A stretch of DNA of 33,931 nucleotides from Nocardioides ferulae. Its GTDB lineage: Bacteria; Actinomycetota; Actinomycetes; Propionibacteriales; Nocardioidaceae. Where the stretch lies: positions 1-33,931 of the forward strand of contig NZ_QZVR01000032.1 in NCBI RefSeq assembly GCF_003660455.1, read 5' to 3'. Shown here piece after piece: positions 1 to 8,113 of this stretch. The first letter of the stretch is position 1, and the number at the start of each line of letters is the position of its first letter. Made by a program: the position numbers and the translations under genes. The notes below the pieces were generated by a model. That model saw only the letters and a program-made list of their open reading frames with translations. It did not search any database and was not told the origin of the DNA.

Positions 1-1040
1 TTGGTGCTGTCCACCATCGACACCGCCTGCGACGCCACCCGAGCAGCCTCGTTCGCCGAATGCGCGATCTCCCGGATCGACGCCCCCATCTGCTCCGAAC
101 CAGCCGCCACCGTTCCCACGTTGCGGCTGACCTCCTCCGCAGCACCCGAGACCACACCCGCCTGCACCGACGTCTCCTCAGCACCCGCCGCGATCTGCTG
201 CGACGACGAGGAGAGCTGCTCGGAGGCGGCCGCGACCGCGTCGGCCGAGCCTGCGACCGCGTCGATGATGCCGCCGACGGACTCCATCGAGCGGTTCAGC
301 GCCCGCTCGAGCTCGCCGAGCTCGGCGGCGGAGCGCTCCTCGGCCCGCTGGGTGAGGTCGCCGCCCGCGAACGCGGCCAGCACGTCGATGCTGCTGCGCA
401 GCGGCCGGGTGATCGAGCGGGCGATCATCCAGGCCAGCACGGCCAGGGACAGCACCCCCAGGACCGCCGCGACCAGCGTGAACGTGATCGTGCGGCTTCG
501 GGTGTCGGACTGCTTCTGAACCGCGTCCTCCCCTGCGGCCCCGATCGCCGCCATGTAGCCCTCGAGGAGCTCGTCGGTGCCGCTGTTGGCCGCCTGGATG
601 TCCGCCAGCCCGGCCGCGGCGCGCTCTTGGTCCTGAGCCGCCTGCTCGGTGAAGGCGACGACCGCGGCGCCGTACTCCTCGAACGCGGCGCGGAAGTTCG
701 CGTTCTCCGCATCCTGTGACTCTTCGTCGGTGGCGTTCTCCTCGATGGCGTCGATGACGCCCATCAGCTTCCCGACGTCCTCCTGCGCGTCGGCGACCAC
801 GCTCTCGGGGTCCGGGCTGGAGACCGCGAGGTAGGCGTCGGCCTTGAGCTCGGAGGCCCGGGTGTCCAGCGCTTGCATCGCGGTGTTCAGGTTCTGGTAG
901 CGGCCCGCCTCGGCGCCGAGGTCGTTCAGCGTGGTCAGCCCCTGCAGGGCGACGGCGCCGACGGCCACGGTCGAGACGATGCCGATGCCCGCGATGGCGG
1001 TGAGCCGGCGGCCGACCGTCCAGGCGATGGGAGACTTCAT
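1..1040 (-). CDS. Methyl-accepting chemotaxis protein, partial (C-terminus beyond window)
   Basis: Transmembrane chemoreceptor that would signal to the CheA/CheW encoded just upstream. Reading from the ATG at 1038-1040, about 346 residues are in the window with no stop. A hydrophobic segment at about residues 12-33 and a second at about 184-206 flank a roughly 150-residue, mostly helical Ala/Glu-rich extracytoplasmic region, which resembles a four-helix-bundle ligand domain. A HAMP-like segment follows (about 207-260, starting ARSITRPL), then the start of the Ala/Ser/Glu-rich cytoplasmic coiled coil. The conserved signalling tip and any methylation sites are off the window. It is third in a cheA-cheW-mcp operon, 15 nt after cheW, with GAGAGGAAC upstream as ribosome binding site. 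The ligand cannot be told from sequence. Confidence 0.9.
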   Translation of the reverse strand, partial: MKSPIAWTVGRRLTAIAGIGIVSTVAVGAVALQGLTTLNDLGAEAGRYQNLNTAMQALDTRASELKADAYLAVSSPDPESVVADAQEDVGKLMGVIDAIEENATDEESQDAENANFRAAFEEYGAAVVAFTEQAAQDQERAAAGLADIQAANSGTDELLEGYMAAIGAAGEDAVQKQSDTRSRTITFTLVAAVLGVLSLAVLAWMIARSITRPLRSSIDVLAAFAGGDLTQRAEERSAAELGELERALNRSMESVGGIIDAVAGSADAVAAASEQLSSSSQQIAAGAEETSVQAGVVSGAAEEVSRNVGTVAAGSEQMGASIREIAHSANEAARVASQAVSMVDST

Positions 1041-1055
1041 GGTGGGTTGTTCCTC

Positions 1056-1472
1056 TCAGGCTGCGGCTTTTGCCACGTCGAGTGCGAGTAGCAGCTGGTG
1101 GTCCAGCTTGTAGGCCCCGAGAAGGAGGTCACGCGCGGTGCCGGACAGGGTGTCCGGCGGGGACTCGAACTGGTCGTCCTCGACGTCGACGACGGCGCCG
1201 ATGGTGTCGACGAGCAGGGCGACCGGCTCGCCGGCGACCCGGATGACGACGAGCATCGGCTCCTCGTCGGCGGCTCGCGGCGGCAGGCCGAGCTGCTCGC
1301 GCATGTCGACGGCGCTGAGCACCTGGCCACGCAGGTTGATCAGGCCGGCCAGGGTCGTCGGCGCCAGGGGGATGCGGGTGCGGGGCAGCCCGCGCAGCAC
1401 CTCCTGGACCGCGTCGACGTCGACGCCGTAGAGGCGCCCGTCGAGGGTGAAGGTCACCAGTCGGGTGCTCAC
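1056..1472 (-). CDS. cheW: Chemotaxis coupling protein CheW
   Basis: A 138-residue single CheW domain, the usual length for the family. It couples chemoreceptors to CheA in the cytoplasmic signalling array. Recognisable features are the opening TFTLDGRLYGVDVDAVQEVL, the LINLRGQVLSAVDMREQLGL core (about residues 46-65) and the LLVDTIGAVVDVED segment (about 86-99). The GTG start overlaps the cheA stop by four bases (GTGA), so translation is probably coupled to cheA. A chemoreceptor gene follows after 15 nt. No cheY, cheR, cheB or flagellar gene is visible here, so the output may lie elsewhere or be non-motility. Confidence 0.94.
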   Translation of the reverse strand: MSTRLVTFTLDGRLYGVDVDAVQEVLRGLPRTRIPLAPTTLAGLINLRGQVLSAVDMREQLGLPPRAADEEPMLVVIRVAGEPVALLVDTIGAVVDVEDDQFESPPDTLSGTARDLLLGAYKLDHQLLLALDVAKAAA

Positions 1473-3937
1473 ATCGCCTCCTGCAGCTGGTCGGTGTCCA
1501 GTCCGAGGTCGACCTCGAACTCGGGCGCCGAGTAGAACTTCGGGTCCGCCGCGAGAATGGCGGCCCGCACGTCGAGGACCTCGACGATCCGGTCGCGGAT
1601 GAGCGCGGAGCCCAGCAGACCGTGGTCGTCGATGTCGCTGTGCACCTCGGCGGCCTCGTCGACGATGTCGATGATCTCGTCGACGACGATCGCCACGCTG
1701 CGGTTGCCGGCCGAGTAGACGACGACCACCAGGTCGTCGCTCTCGCGCTCGCTGATCGCACCCAGGTGCCGGTTGAGGAAGAGCAGCGGCAGGATCGCGC
1801 CGCGGTACTGGACCACCTCGCGGTGTCCGACCTGCTCGACCGAGGCGGTCGGGATGTTCTCCAGACGCGTCACCGACGACAGCGGGATCGCCACCCGGCG
1901 TCCGCCGCCGATGCCGGCGATCAGCATCCGCAGGTGCTCGGTGCTCTCGCGGACCTGGTCCTCGTTGGCCAGGCCACCCCGCTCGAGCGCCTCGGCGGTC
2001 AGCGCCCGACGAGCGAGCGCCTGGACGTCGAGGATCAGTGCGACGCGACCGTCGCCGAGGATGGTGGCACCGGAGTAGGTGCCCAGCGCCTTGAGTCGTG
2101 AGCCGAGCGGCTTCACGACGATCTCCTCGGTCGACAGCACCCGGTCGATGACCAGCCCGAACCTCTTGCCCTCGGCCTGGAGCACCGCGATCAGCACGTG
2201 GCCGTCGGCGCGGTCGGACTCGACGTCGAGGACGTCGGTGAGCCGGACCAGCGGGAGCAGGCTGCCGCGCAGCCGGTAGACCTGGGCGCCGTTGACGTCC
2301 TCGACCTCGGTGGCCGCCCGGTCTGCGTCCAGCGCCACCAGCTCGAGCAGGCTGACCTGCGGGATGGCGTAGCGGTCACCGGCGCACTCCACGGTCAGGG
2401 CCGGCACGATCGCCAGCGTGAGCGGAATGCGCAGCCGGCAGGTGGTGCCGCGCCCCAGGACCGACTCGACCTCGATGGTGCCGCCGATGCTCTCGATGTT
2501 GGTCTTGACCACGTCCATGCCGACACCGCGGCCGGACACGTTCGTGACCTTCTCGGCGGTCGAGAACCCGGGCAGGAAGATCAGCTGGAGGATGTCGTTG
2601 GGCGTGAGCTGAGCCAGCTGAGCCTGGGTGCGCACACCCTTCTCGATCGCCTTGGCCGCGATCTTGTCGGCGTCGATGCCGGCGCCGTCGTCGTTGACCT
2701 CGACGACGACCTGGCCGCCCTCGTGGTAGGCGCGCAAGGTGAGCACGCCCTCGGCCGGCTTGCCGGCCGCGCGCCGCTCGGCGGACGTCTCCAGACCGTG
2801 GTCCACGGCGTTGCGCACCAGGTGCGTGAGCGGGTCCTTGACCGACTCCAGCAGCGACCGGTCCAGTTCGGTCTCGCGACCGACCATGACCAGCGAGACC
2901 TTCTTGTCGAAGGCCGCACCGAGGTCGCGGACGACCCGGGGCAGCTTGGACCAGAGGTGGTCGATCGGCTGCATGCGGGTCTTCATGACCCCCTCCTGCA
3001 GCTCGGTCGCGATCAGGTTGAGCCGCTGGGCGGACCGCATGAGGTCCAGGCCCTCCTGCTCGCCGGCCTGTCGCACGATCTGGTTGCGGGTGAGCACCAG
3101 CTCGCCCACCAGACGCATCAGCGCGTCGAGCAGCTCGACGTCGACCCGGATCGAGGAGTCGGCGACGTTGCGTCGAGCGGCGACGGTCTCGTCTGCCCCC
3201 GACTCCGGCCCGGGGGTGCTGCTTGCCTTGGGAGGGCGAGCCGGCGTCGGGGTGCTCTGGGGGGCGGGTGCGGCAGGCTCGGCCGCGAGTGCGGGCTCGG
3301 CGACCGGGACGGGCGCAGGCGCCACCTCGGCGACGGGCTCAGGCTCGGGCTCGACGGCCTCCGCCGGCGGCTCGGCGTCCTCGGACTCGGCGTCCTCGGG
3401 CTCGACATCCACCGGCTCGACGGCCACCGGCTCGCCCGGCTCCTCGGCCACCACCTCCGGCGGGAGCAGCTCCTCGATGGGCGTCGGGTCCGGCTCGGCC
3501 GCCTCGGCCCGGCCCTCGAGCACCGCGGTGATCCGGTCGACCACGGGGCCGACGTCCACGGAGCCCTCGGTGCCGTCGGTCTCGATCGCCGCGAGCAGCT
3601 CTCGCACGGAGTCGACCATCGCGAGCAGCACGTCGGTGGTGCTCGGGGTCATCGACATCTTGCCGTCGCGCAACCGGGCCAGCAGGTTCTCACCTACGTG
3701 GGTGACCGCCTCCAGGTTGCCGAAGGCCAGGAACCCACTGGTCCCCTTGATGGTGTGGATCGTCCGGAAGATGCTCCCGAGCAGCTCCCGCGAGTCCGGT
3801 TCGCGCTCGAGCGCCACCAGGTCCCGGTCGAGCTGGTCGAGGTTCTCGTGGCTCTCCACGAGGAACTCCTGGACGATCTCGTCGATCTCATCCACCGCCG
3901 CACGCCTCTCGTCGTCTTGGTCAGACGCCCGTTCCAT
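1469..3937 (-). CDS. cheA: Chemotaxis histidine kinase CheA with two CheW-like domains
   Basis: An 822-residue CheA. It autophosphorylates in response to chemoreceptors and passes phosphate to response regulators. An Hpt (P1) domain covers about 17-125, with the phospho-acceptor His61 in FRTIHTIKG. A Pro/Ala/Glu-rich linker (about 141-260) stands where a P2 regulator-binding domain is often found. The P3 dimerisation helices follow (about 264-335). The ATPase domain shows the N box HLVRNAVDHGLE (372-383), G1 DDGAGID (416-422), F box (454-464) and G2 GRGVGMDVV (469-477). The first CheW-like P5 region begins near 505 and a second CheW-like domain covers about 670-800. It heads the cheA-cheW-mcp operon. 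All catalytic boxes look intact. The missing P2 and doubled CheW module are the unusual points. Confidence 0.93.
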   Translation of the reverse strand: MERASDQDDERRAAVDEIDEIVQEFLVESHENLDQLDRDLVALEREPDSRELLGSIFRTIHTIKGTSGFLAFGNLEAVTHVGENLLARLRDGKMSMTPSTTDVLLAMVDSVRELLAAIETDGTEGSVDVGPVVDRITAVLEGRAEAAEPDPTPIEELLPPEVVAEEPGEPVAVEPVDVEPEDAESEDAEPPAEAVEPEPEPVAEVAPAPVPVAEPALAAEPAAPAPQSTPTPARPPKASSTPGPESGADETVAARRNVADSSIRVDVELLDALMRLVGELVLTRNQIVRQAGEQEGLDLMRSAQRLNLIATELQEGVMKTRMQPIDHLWSKLPRVVRDLGAAFDKKVSLVMVGRETELDRSLLESVKDPLTHLVRNAVDHGLETSAERRAAGKPAEGVLTLRAYHEGGQVVVEVNDDGAGIDADKIAAKAIEKGVRTQAQLAQLTPNDILQLIFLPGFSTAEKVTNVSGRGVGMDVVKTNIESIGGTIEVESVLGRGTTCRLRIPLTLAIVPALTVECAGDRYAIPQVSLLELVALDADRAATEVEDVNGAQVYRLRGSLLPLVRLTDVLDVESDRADGHVLIAVLQAEGKRFGLVIDRVLSTEEIVVKPLGSRLKALGTYSGATILGDGRVALILDVQALARRALTAEALERGGLANEDQVRESTEHLRMLIAGIGGGRRVAIPLSSVTRLENIPTASVEQVGHREVVQYRGAILPLLFLNRHLGAISERESDDLVVVVYSAGNRSVAIVVDEIIDIVDEAAEVHSDIDDHGLLGSALIRDRIVEVLDVRAAILAADPKFYSAPEFEVDLGLDTDQLQEAM

Positions 3938-4041
3938 CGGTCGCCGACGGGGCGACCTGAGAGGGTTGGGTGCAAAGGCGAGGCCCGGTGTGGCCCCGCG
4001 GGCGCTCGGAGGATGCTCGGTGGGGCTGGGGAGAGCTCAGA

Positions 4042-4398
4042 TCACTGGTGCGCGGGCGACCAGAACAGCGCGACGGCAACGTTGGCGACCGTGAGCAGCA
4101 GCAGCCCGGCCCACAGGCCCTGGGGGATGCGCTCCTTGCGGGTGTTCGCCATGACCAGCACCAAGATCACCAGGCCGACGGCCAGCTTGACGCCGACCTT
4201 GGCGTGGTTGACCTCGCCGTCACCGGCTTCGAGCACGCCCACCAGCGCGAGCCCGGCGAGGAAGGCGGTGCCGGCACCATCGCGCATCATCGGGTTGACG
4301 ACCTTCTCCGGCAGCCGGACCTGGGTCAGCAGGCCACCCAGCAGGGCCGCGAAGCCGAGCAGGTGCACGAGCAGCAGGATCAGACGCAGGGTGTCCAT
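4042..4398 (-). CDS. Small four-helix integral membrane protein, unknown function
   Basis: A 118-residue hydrophobic protein starting at the ATG at 4396-4398. About four membrane segments can be seen: roughly 5-25, 44-57, 68-84 and 93-112. The loops are short and charged (for example VRLPEKVVNP and ANTRKERIPQ). It lies 35 nt after the APC permease and about 100 nt before cheA on the same strand, so it may be the tail of the permease transcript. I do not recognise a named family with confidence; similar small membrane proteins are common in actinobacteria. The longer overlapping open frame in this region is out of frame with the permease and is not a gene. Confidence 0.75.
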   Translation of the reverse strand: MDTLRLILLLVHLLGFAALLGGLLTQVRLPEKVVNPMMRDGAGTAFLAGLALVGVLEAGDGEVNHAKVGVKLAVGLVILVLVMANTRKERIPQGLWAGLLLLTVANVAVALFWSPAHQ

Positions 4399-4433
4399 GC
4401 GCCTGAGCCTATGGGGTCTGTTCAGAGAGCCAC

Positions 4434-5882
4434 TCAGTGAGCCACGTGCTCGGCACCGCTCGAGGCGCCCGGTTGACGGTCGCGGCGTCCGAAGGCGAGC
4501 TCGAGCAGGAACAGCAGGATGCCGACGCCGAGCAGCGCCGCACACCACAGCAGCGACGCCGGGTCGTCGTACACGACGTAGCCCAGCAGCACCGCGTTGC
4601 CGAGGATCCCGAGGTGCAGCAGCACCGTCGGCGCCCGGAACGTCTCCCCGCTCTCGTCGCGGCCGCGGAGCCGGAGCGCCGAGACGATCACCAGCGCGTA
4701 GATGACGAGCGTGAACACCACCGTCACCGTGGCCAGCCGGGTCACCACGTCGATGCCGATGCCGGTCCGGTTGAGCACCGCACCGGCCACCAGCAGGCTG
4801 CCGACGACCAGGGCCGAGAACAGCAGGGCCACCCAAGGGCTGCGCCGGCGCTCGTGGACCCGGGCGAACACACCCGGCACGACGTCCTCCCGGGCCATGC
4901 CGAACAGGATGCGCGACTGGGTGACGACCGCGACCAGGGTGGTGTTGGCGATCGCGACCATCGCGACCACGGCGAAGACGGTGGCGAGCACGGTCACCGA
5001 CACCGGCAGCACGCCGGCCTCGACCACCTCGATCAGGGCGGCCGGAGAGTCGGCGAGCGTGCTGCTGGACACGACCAGTCCCGCGCTCATCGCCACCAGC
5101 ACATAGATGACCCCGGCGGTGGCCATGCCGCCCACCAGCGCCCGCGGGAACGCCTTCTTCGGCTCGACGGTCTCCTCGGCCACGTTGGCGGCGTTCTCGA
5201 ACCCGGTCATCGCGAAGAACGCCAGCGCGACACCGGCCACCACCGCCAGCACCGGGCTGCCCTCGGCCTTGAACTCCACCAGCGTGCCGAAGTCGGCGTT
5301 GCCCTCGGCGACGTACCAGATGCCGATGCCGACGATCGCGACCAGCCCGAGCACCTCCACGCAGGTCATCACCATGTTCGCCACGACCGACTCGGTGATG
5401 CCGACGAAGTTGACCACGGCGAGCAGCACCAGGAAGCCGAGGGCGACCAGCAGGCCGGGCGGCAGCGACCACACCTGGTGGAAGTACGCCGCGAAGCCGG
5501 TGGCCAGCGACCCGGCGGCCGCGAACGTCGCCGAGAGCATGCAGACGGTGATCAGGAACGTCAGCACCGGGCTGCGGAACGCCTGGCTGACGAAGAGCGC
5601 GGCCCCCGCGGCCCGGGGGTACTTCGTGACCAGCTCGGCGTAGGCGAGCCCGGTCACCGTCGCGACGGTGACGCCGACCGCGAACGCGACCCAGAACGCG
5701 CCACCGACGGCCCCCGCCACCGCGCCGATCAGCACGTAGATGCCCGACCCGAGCACGTCCCCCAACACGTAGAAGAAGAGCATCCGGCCGCTGATCGTGC
5801 GTTTGAGCGTGGCGCCCTCACGATCGGCGGCCGGGACCGCCTCGGTGTCGACCGCACTGCCGCCGGCGGCTGCCTGACTCAT
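4434..5882 (-). CDS. APC-superfamily amino acid permease
   Basis: A 482-residue secondary transporter of the APC (amino acid/polyamine/organocation) superfamily, expected in the cytoplasmic membrane. The ATG at 5880-5882 is chosen because GGGGGAG lies just upstream; the frame stays open further upstream but shows no better start. The first helix carries the family signature GSGIYVLIGAVAG, followed by YAELVTKYPRAAGAALF. TM6-like FFAMTGFENAANVAEE and the charged loop VEPKKAFPRALVGG are also typical. About 12 to 13 hydrophobic segments are visible, ending in a short polar tail (FGRRDRQPGASS). The substrate cannot be assigned. It is followed closely by a small membrane-protein gene and preceded by the response regulator, with about 100 nt between. 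Confidence 0.9.
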   Translation of the reverse strand: MSQAAAGGSAVDTEAVPAADREGATLKRTISGRMLFFYVLGDVLGSGIYVLIGAVAGAVGGAFWVAFAVGVTVATVTGLAYAELVTKYPRAAGAALFVSQAFRSPVLTFLITVCMLSATFAAAGSLATGFAAYFHQVWSLPPGLLVALGFLVLLAVVNFVGITESVVANMVMTCVEVLGLVAIVGIGIWYVAEGNADFGTLVEFKAEGSPVLAVVAGVALAFFAMTGFENAANVAEETVEPKKAFPRALVGGMATAGVIYVLVAMSAGLVVSSSTLADSPAALIEVVEAGVLPVSVTVLATVFAVVAMVAIANTTLVAVVTQSRILFGMAREDVVPGVFARVHERRRSPWVALLFSALVVGSLLVAGAVLNRTGIGIDVVTRLATVTVVFTLVIYALVIVSALRLRGRDESGETFRAPTVLLHLGILGNAVLLGYVVYDDPASLLWCAALLGVGILLFLLELAFGRRDRQPGASSGAEHVAH

Positions 5883-5983
5883 GTCTCCCCCTTCGCCGAC
5901 CCTCACTCGAGGGCGTGCCGAGGAGTACCCGGCACCGGGCGAGCGGAAACCGCGGACGTGGTGGCCCGCCGGGCACCGGTCTC

Positions 5984-6667
5984 TCAGAGGAGGCGGCGGT
6001 CCGAGGCCCACCTGGTGAGCTCGTGACGGGAGGAGAGCTGCAGCTTGCGCAGCACGTTGGACATGTGGGTCTCGACGGTCTTGATCGAGATGAACAGCTC
6101 GCGGGCGACCTCCTTGTAGGAGTAGCCGCGGGCGATCAGCCGCATCACCTCACGCTCACGCTCGGTGAGCCGGTCGAGGTCCTCATCGACCGCGGCCACC
6201 TCGATCGACCCCGCGAACGCGTCGAGCACGAACCCGGCCAACCGCGGCGAGAACACCGCGTCGCCGTCGGCCACCCGGCGGATCGCCGCGACCAGCTCGG
6301 GGCCGGTGATGGTCTTGGTGACATAGCCGCGGGCACCGCCACGGATCGTGCCGATGACGTCCTCGGCCGCGTCGCTCACCGACAGTGCCAGGAAGCGGGT
6401 CTCCGGCACCCGGGTGGCGGCACGGCGCATCACCTCGACGCCGCCGCCGCCCGGCAGGTGCACGTCGAGCAGCACCACGTCGGGCCGGTGCGCGAGCACC
6501 GCGGCCACCGCCTCGTCGACGTCGGCGGCCTCGGCCAGCAGCTCCACGGCGCCGCCCAGCTCGGCCCGGACACCGCGGCGGAACATCGCGTGGTCGTCGA
6601 CGATCACCACCCGCGCCGGGCCGGGGTGGCGCGGTGCGGCGGTCGGGCCGGTGCTGCCCTCGTTCAT
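5984..6667 (-). CDS. NarL/LuxR-family response regulator paired with PspC-type kinase
   Basis: A 227-residue two-component response regulator. The receiver domain covers about 18-135, with acidic pocket Asp24/Asp25, phospho-acceptor Asp68 in VVLLDVHLP, and the conserved Lys118 in RGYVTKT. A LuxR-type helix-turn-helix follows at about 165-212 (LTEREREVMRLIARGYSYKE, then VETHMSNVLRKL). The ATG overlaps the kinase stop codon (ATGA at 6664-6667), so the two are one coupled operon. It presumably controls genes near it or elsewhere in response to envelope stress; that target is inferred from the PspC domain on its kinase and the divergent PspC protein. Confidence 0.95.
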   Translation of the reverse strand: MNEGSTGPTAAPRHPGPARVVIVDDHAMFRRGVRAELGGAVELLAEAADVDEAVAAVLAHRPDVVLLDVHLPGGGGVEVMRRAATRVPETRFLALSVSDAAEDVIGTIRGGARGYVTKTITGPELVAAIRRVADGDAVFSPRLAGFVLDAFAGSIEVAAVDEDLDRLTEREREVMRLIARGYSYKEVARELFISIKTVETHMSNVLRKLQLSSRHELTRWASDRRLL

Positions 6668-7971
6668 GGGGTGCCTCCTGGGTCGGGGATCGGACCGGAC
6701 GTCGGGGACTCGGGCCGCGGCAGGTGCAGGCGCACCTCGGTGCCCTCGCCGGGGGTGGAGCGGACCGAGGCGGTGCCGCCGTGACGGTGCATCCGGTCCA
6801 GGATCGAGTGGCGCACCCCGTGCCGGTCGGCCGGCACCGACTCGGGGTCGAAGCCGGCGCCCCGGTCGCGCACGAACACGTCGACCGCGGCCTCGCTCAC
6901 CTCGACGTAGACGTCGACGCGGCCGGTGCCGGCGTGCTTGGCCGCGTTGGTGACCGCCTCGCGCGTTGCGGCCACCAGCGGCCGCAACGCCTCGTCGAAG
7001 TCGCAGTCTCCGACAGCGACCACGTCGACCGAGACCCCGTGGGCGTCCTCGACGTCGGCCGCCGCCCCGCGCACGGCGCTCGCCAGGGTGCGCTCATCGG
7101 TGGCCTCGCCGGAGTAGAGCCAGGCCCGCAGGTCGCGCTCCTGGGCCCGCGCCAGCCGGGCCACGGTGGGCCCGTCGTCGGCGCTCTTCTGGATCAGCGC
7201 CAAGGTCTGCAGCACCGAGTCGTGCAGGTGGGCGGCGACGTCCGCACGCTCCTGACTGCGCACCCGCTCCTCGCGCTCGGCGGTCAGGTCGGAGGCGAGC
7301 CGGAACACCCACGGGCCGACGACCAGCCCGACGCCGACCATGCCGAGGCCGCCGGCGATCAGGGCGCCGCGTGCCTGCTGCAGCGAGCCGTTGTCGAGGC
7401 CGAACACCAAGAACGCGCTCGCCACGAACACCACGCCCGCCGCCACCCGGGCGTAGGCGGCCCAGCCGCCGCTGCCGAAGACGATGCGCACCGGGTCGAT
7501 CCGGCCCGAGGTGTCGAGCCAGCGCTCGCGCTGAGCCTCGTCGGCCTGCCGCCACAGCAGCGCGATGCCGACCACCGCCAACAGGACCGGCCACAGCACG
7601 ACGCCCCGCCCGAAGACGGCCTCGACCGCGAGCAGGCCACCGAAGCCCAGTGCCGCGAGCGCGATCGCCGGCCCCACGTCGCTGAGTCGCCGCCTCCGGC
7701 CGGGCCGGCGCCCGCCCCGACTGGCACTGGCCAGCCCCGGGGCCTCCTCGACGAACCGGGAGTCCGACGGCAGCACCAGCCAGAGCCCGGCGTAGAACAT
7801 CAACCCGAGGCCGCCGAAGAACGCGCCGACCAGGAAGGCCGCGCGCACCCAGACCACCGGCAGCCCGAGGTGTCTGGCCAGGCCGGCGGCCACCCCGCCG
7901 ATGATCGGCTCCTGGCTGTCCCGGGTCGCGCGGCGGGTGGCGCGCGGGGCGGCCGTGGATGCGCTGCTCAT
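6664..7971 (-). CDS. PspC-domain sensor histidine kinase (HisKA_3 type)
   Basis: A 435-residue membrane kinase. The N-terminus is a PspC domain (about 20-75: PIIGGVAAGLARHLGLPVVW, then FFGGLGLMFYAGLWLVLPSD). Four further hydrophobic segments follow (about 100-117, 124-140, 172-192, 203-222). The dimerisation/phospho-acceptor region has HLHDSVLQTLALI with His250. The ATPase domain has an N box AVTNAAKHA (339-347), G1 RDRGAGFDP (368-376) and HGVRHSILDRM. The start is the ATG at 7969-7971, followed directly by the PspC domain; the frame runs open further upstream into non-homologous sequence. The short HisKA_3-type catalytic core fits its NarL-type partner, overlapping by four bases. It is divergent from another PspC protein at 8114, suggesting a shared envelope-stress function. 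Confidence 0.92.
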   Translation of the reverse strand: MSSASTAAPRATRRATRDSQEPIIGGVAAGLARHLGLPVVWVRAAFLVGAFFGGLGLMFYAGLWLVLPSDSRFVEEAPGLASASRGGRRPGRRRRLSDVGPAIALAALGFGGLLAVEAVFGRGVVLWPVLLAVVGIALLWRQADEAQRERWLDTSGRIDPVRIVFGSGGWAAYARVAAGVVFVASAFLVFGLDNGSLQQARGALIAGGLGMVGVGLVVGPWVFRLASDLTAEREERVRSQERADVAAHLHDSVLQTLALIQKSADDGPTVARLARAQERDLRAWLYSGEATDERTLASAVRGAAADVEDAHGVSVDVVAVGDCDFDEALRPLVAATREAVTNAAKHAGTGRVDVYVEVSEAAVDVFVRDRGAGFDPESVPADRHGVRHSILDRMHRHGGTASVRSTPGEGTEVRLHLPRPESPTSGPIPDPGGTP

Positions 7972-8101
7972 GTCCGTTCCATCGTCACACAGGCGGCGTC
8001 GCGGCACATGAGGACCGACCCCGACTCGACCCTGAGCCGGCCCCGCCCCGCCCCGGCCGGGATCAGGGGCGTCCCCGATGGTGCGCGAGGCCGGACGGGA
8101 G

Positions 8102-8107
8102 CAGGCT
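8102..8107 (+). promoter_or_regulatory. Candidate -10 element for leaderless transcript of PspC protein
   Basis: CAGGCT lies six bases before the ATG at 8114. No Shine-Dalgarno is correctly placed. In actinobacteria a TANNNT-like -10 six to seven bases upstream of the start codon usually marks a leaderless mRNA. The first base differs from consensus, so this is tentative. Confidence 0.4.
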
Positions 8108-8113
8108 TGAGCC

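Noticed and set aside
2198..4705. Long plus-strand open frame (835 codons) opposite cheA
   Set aside because: Shadow of cheA and the genes upstream of it; composition is Arg/Asp/Gly/His-rich with no recognisable motif.
5928..5939. Small inverted repeat CCCGG-CA-CCGGG upstream of the APC permease as a riboswitch or attenuator
   Set aside because: A five-base GC stem is expected by chance in such DNA; no conserved riboswitch core or alternative pairing could be recognised.
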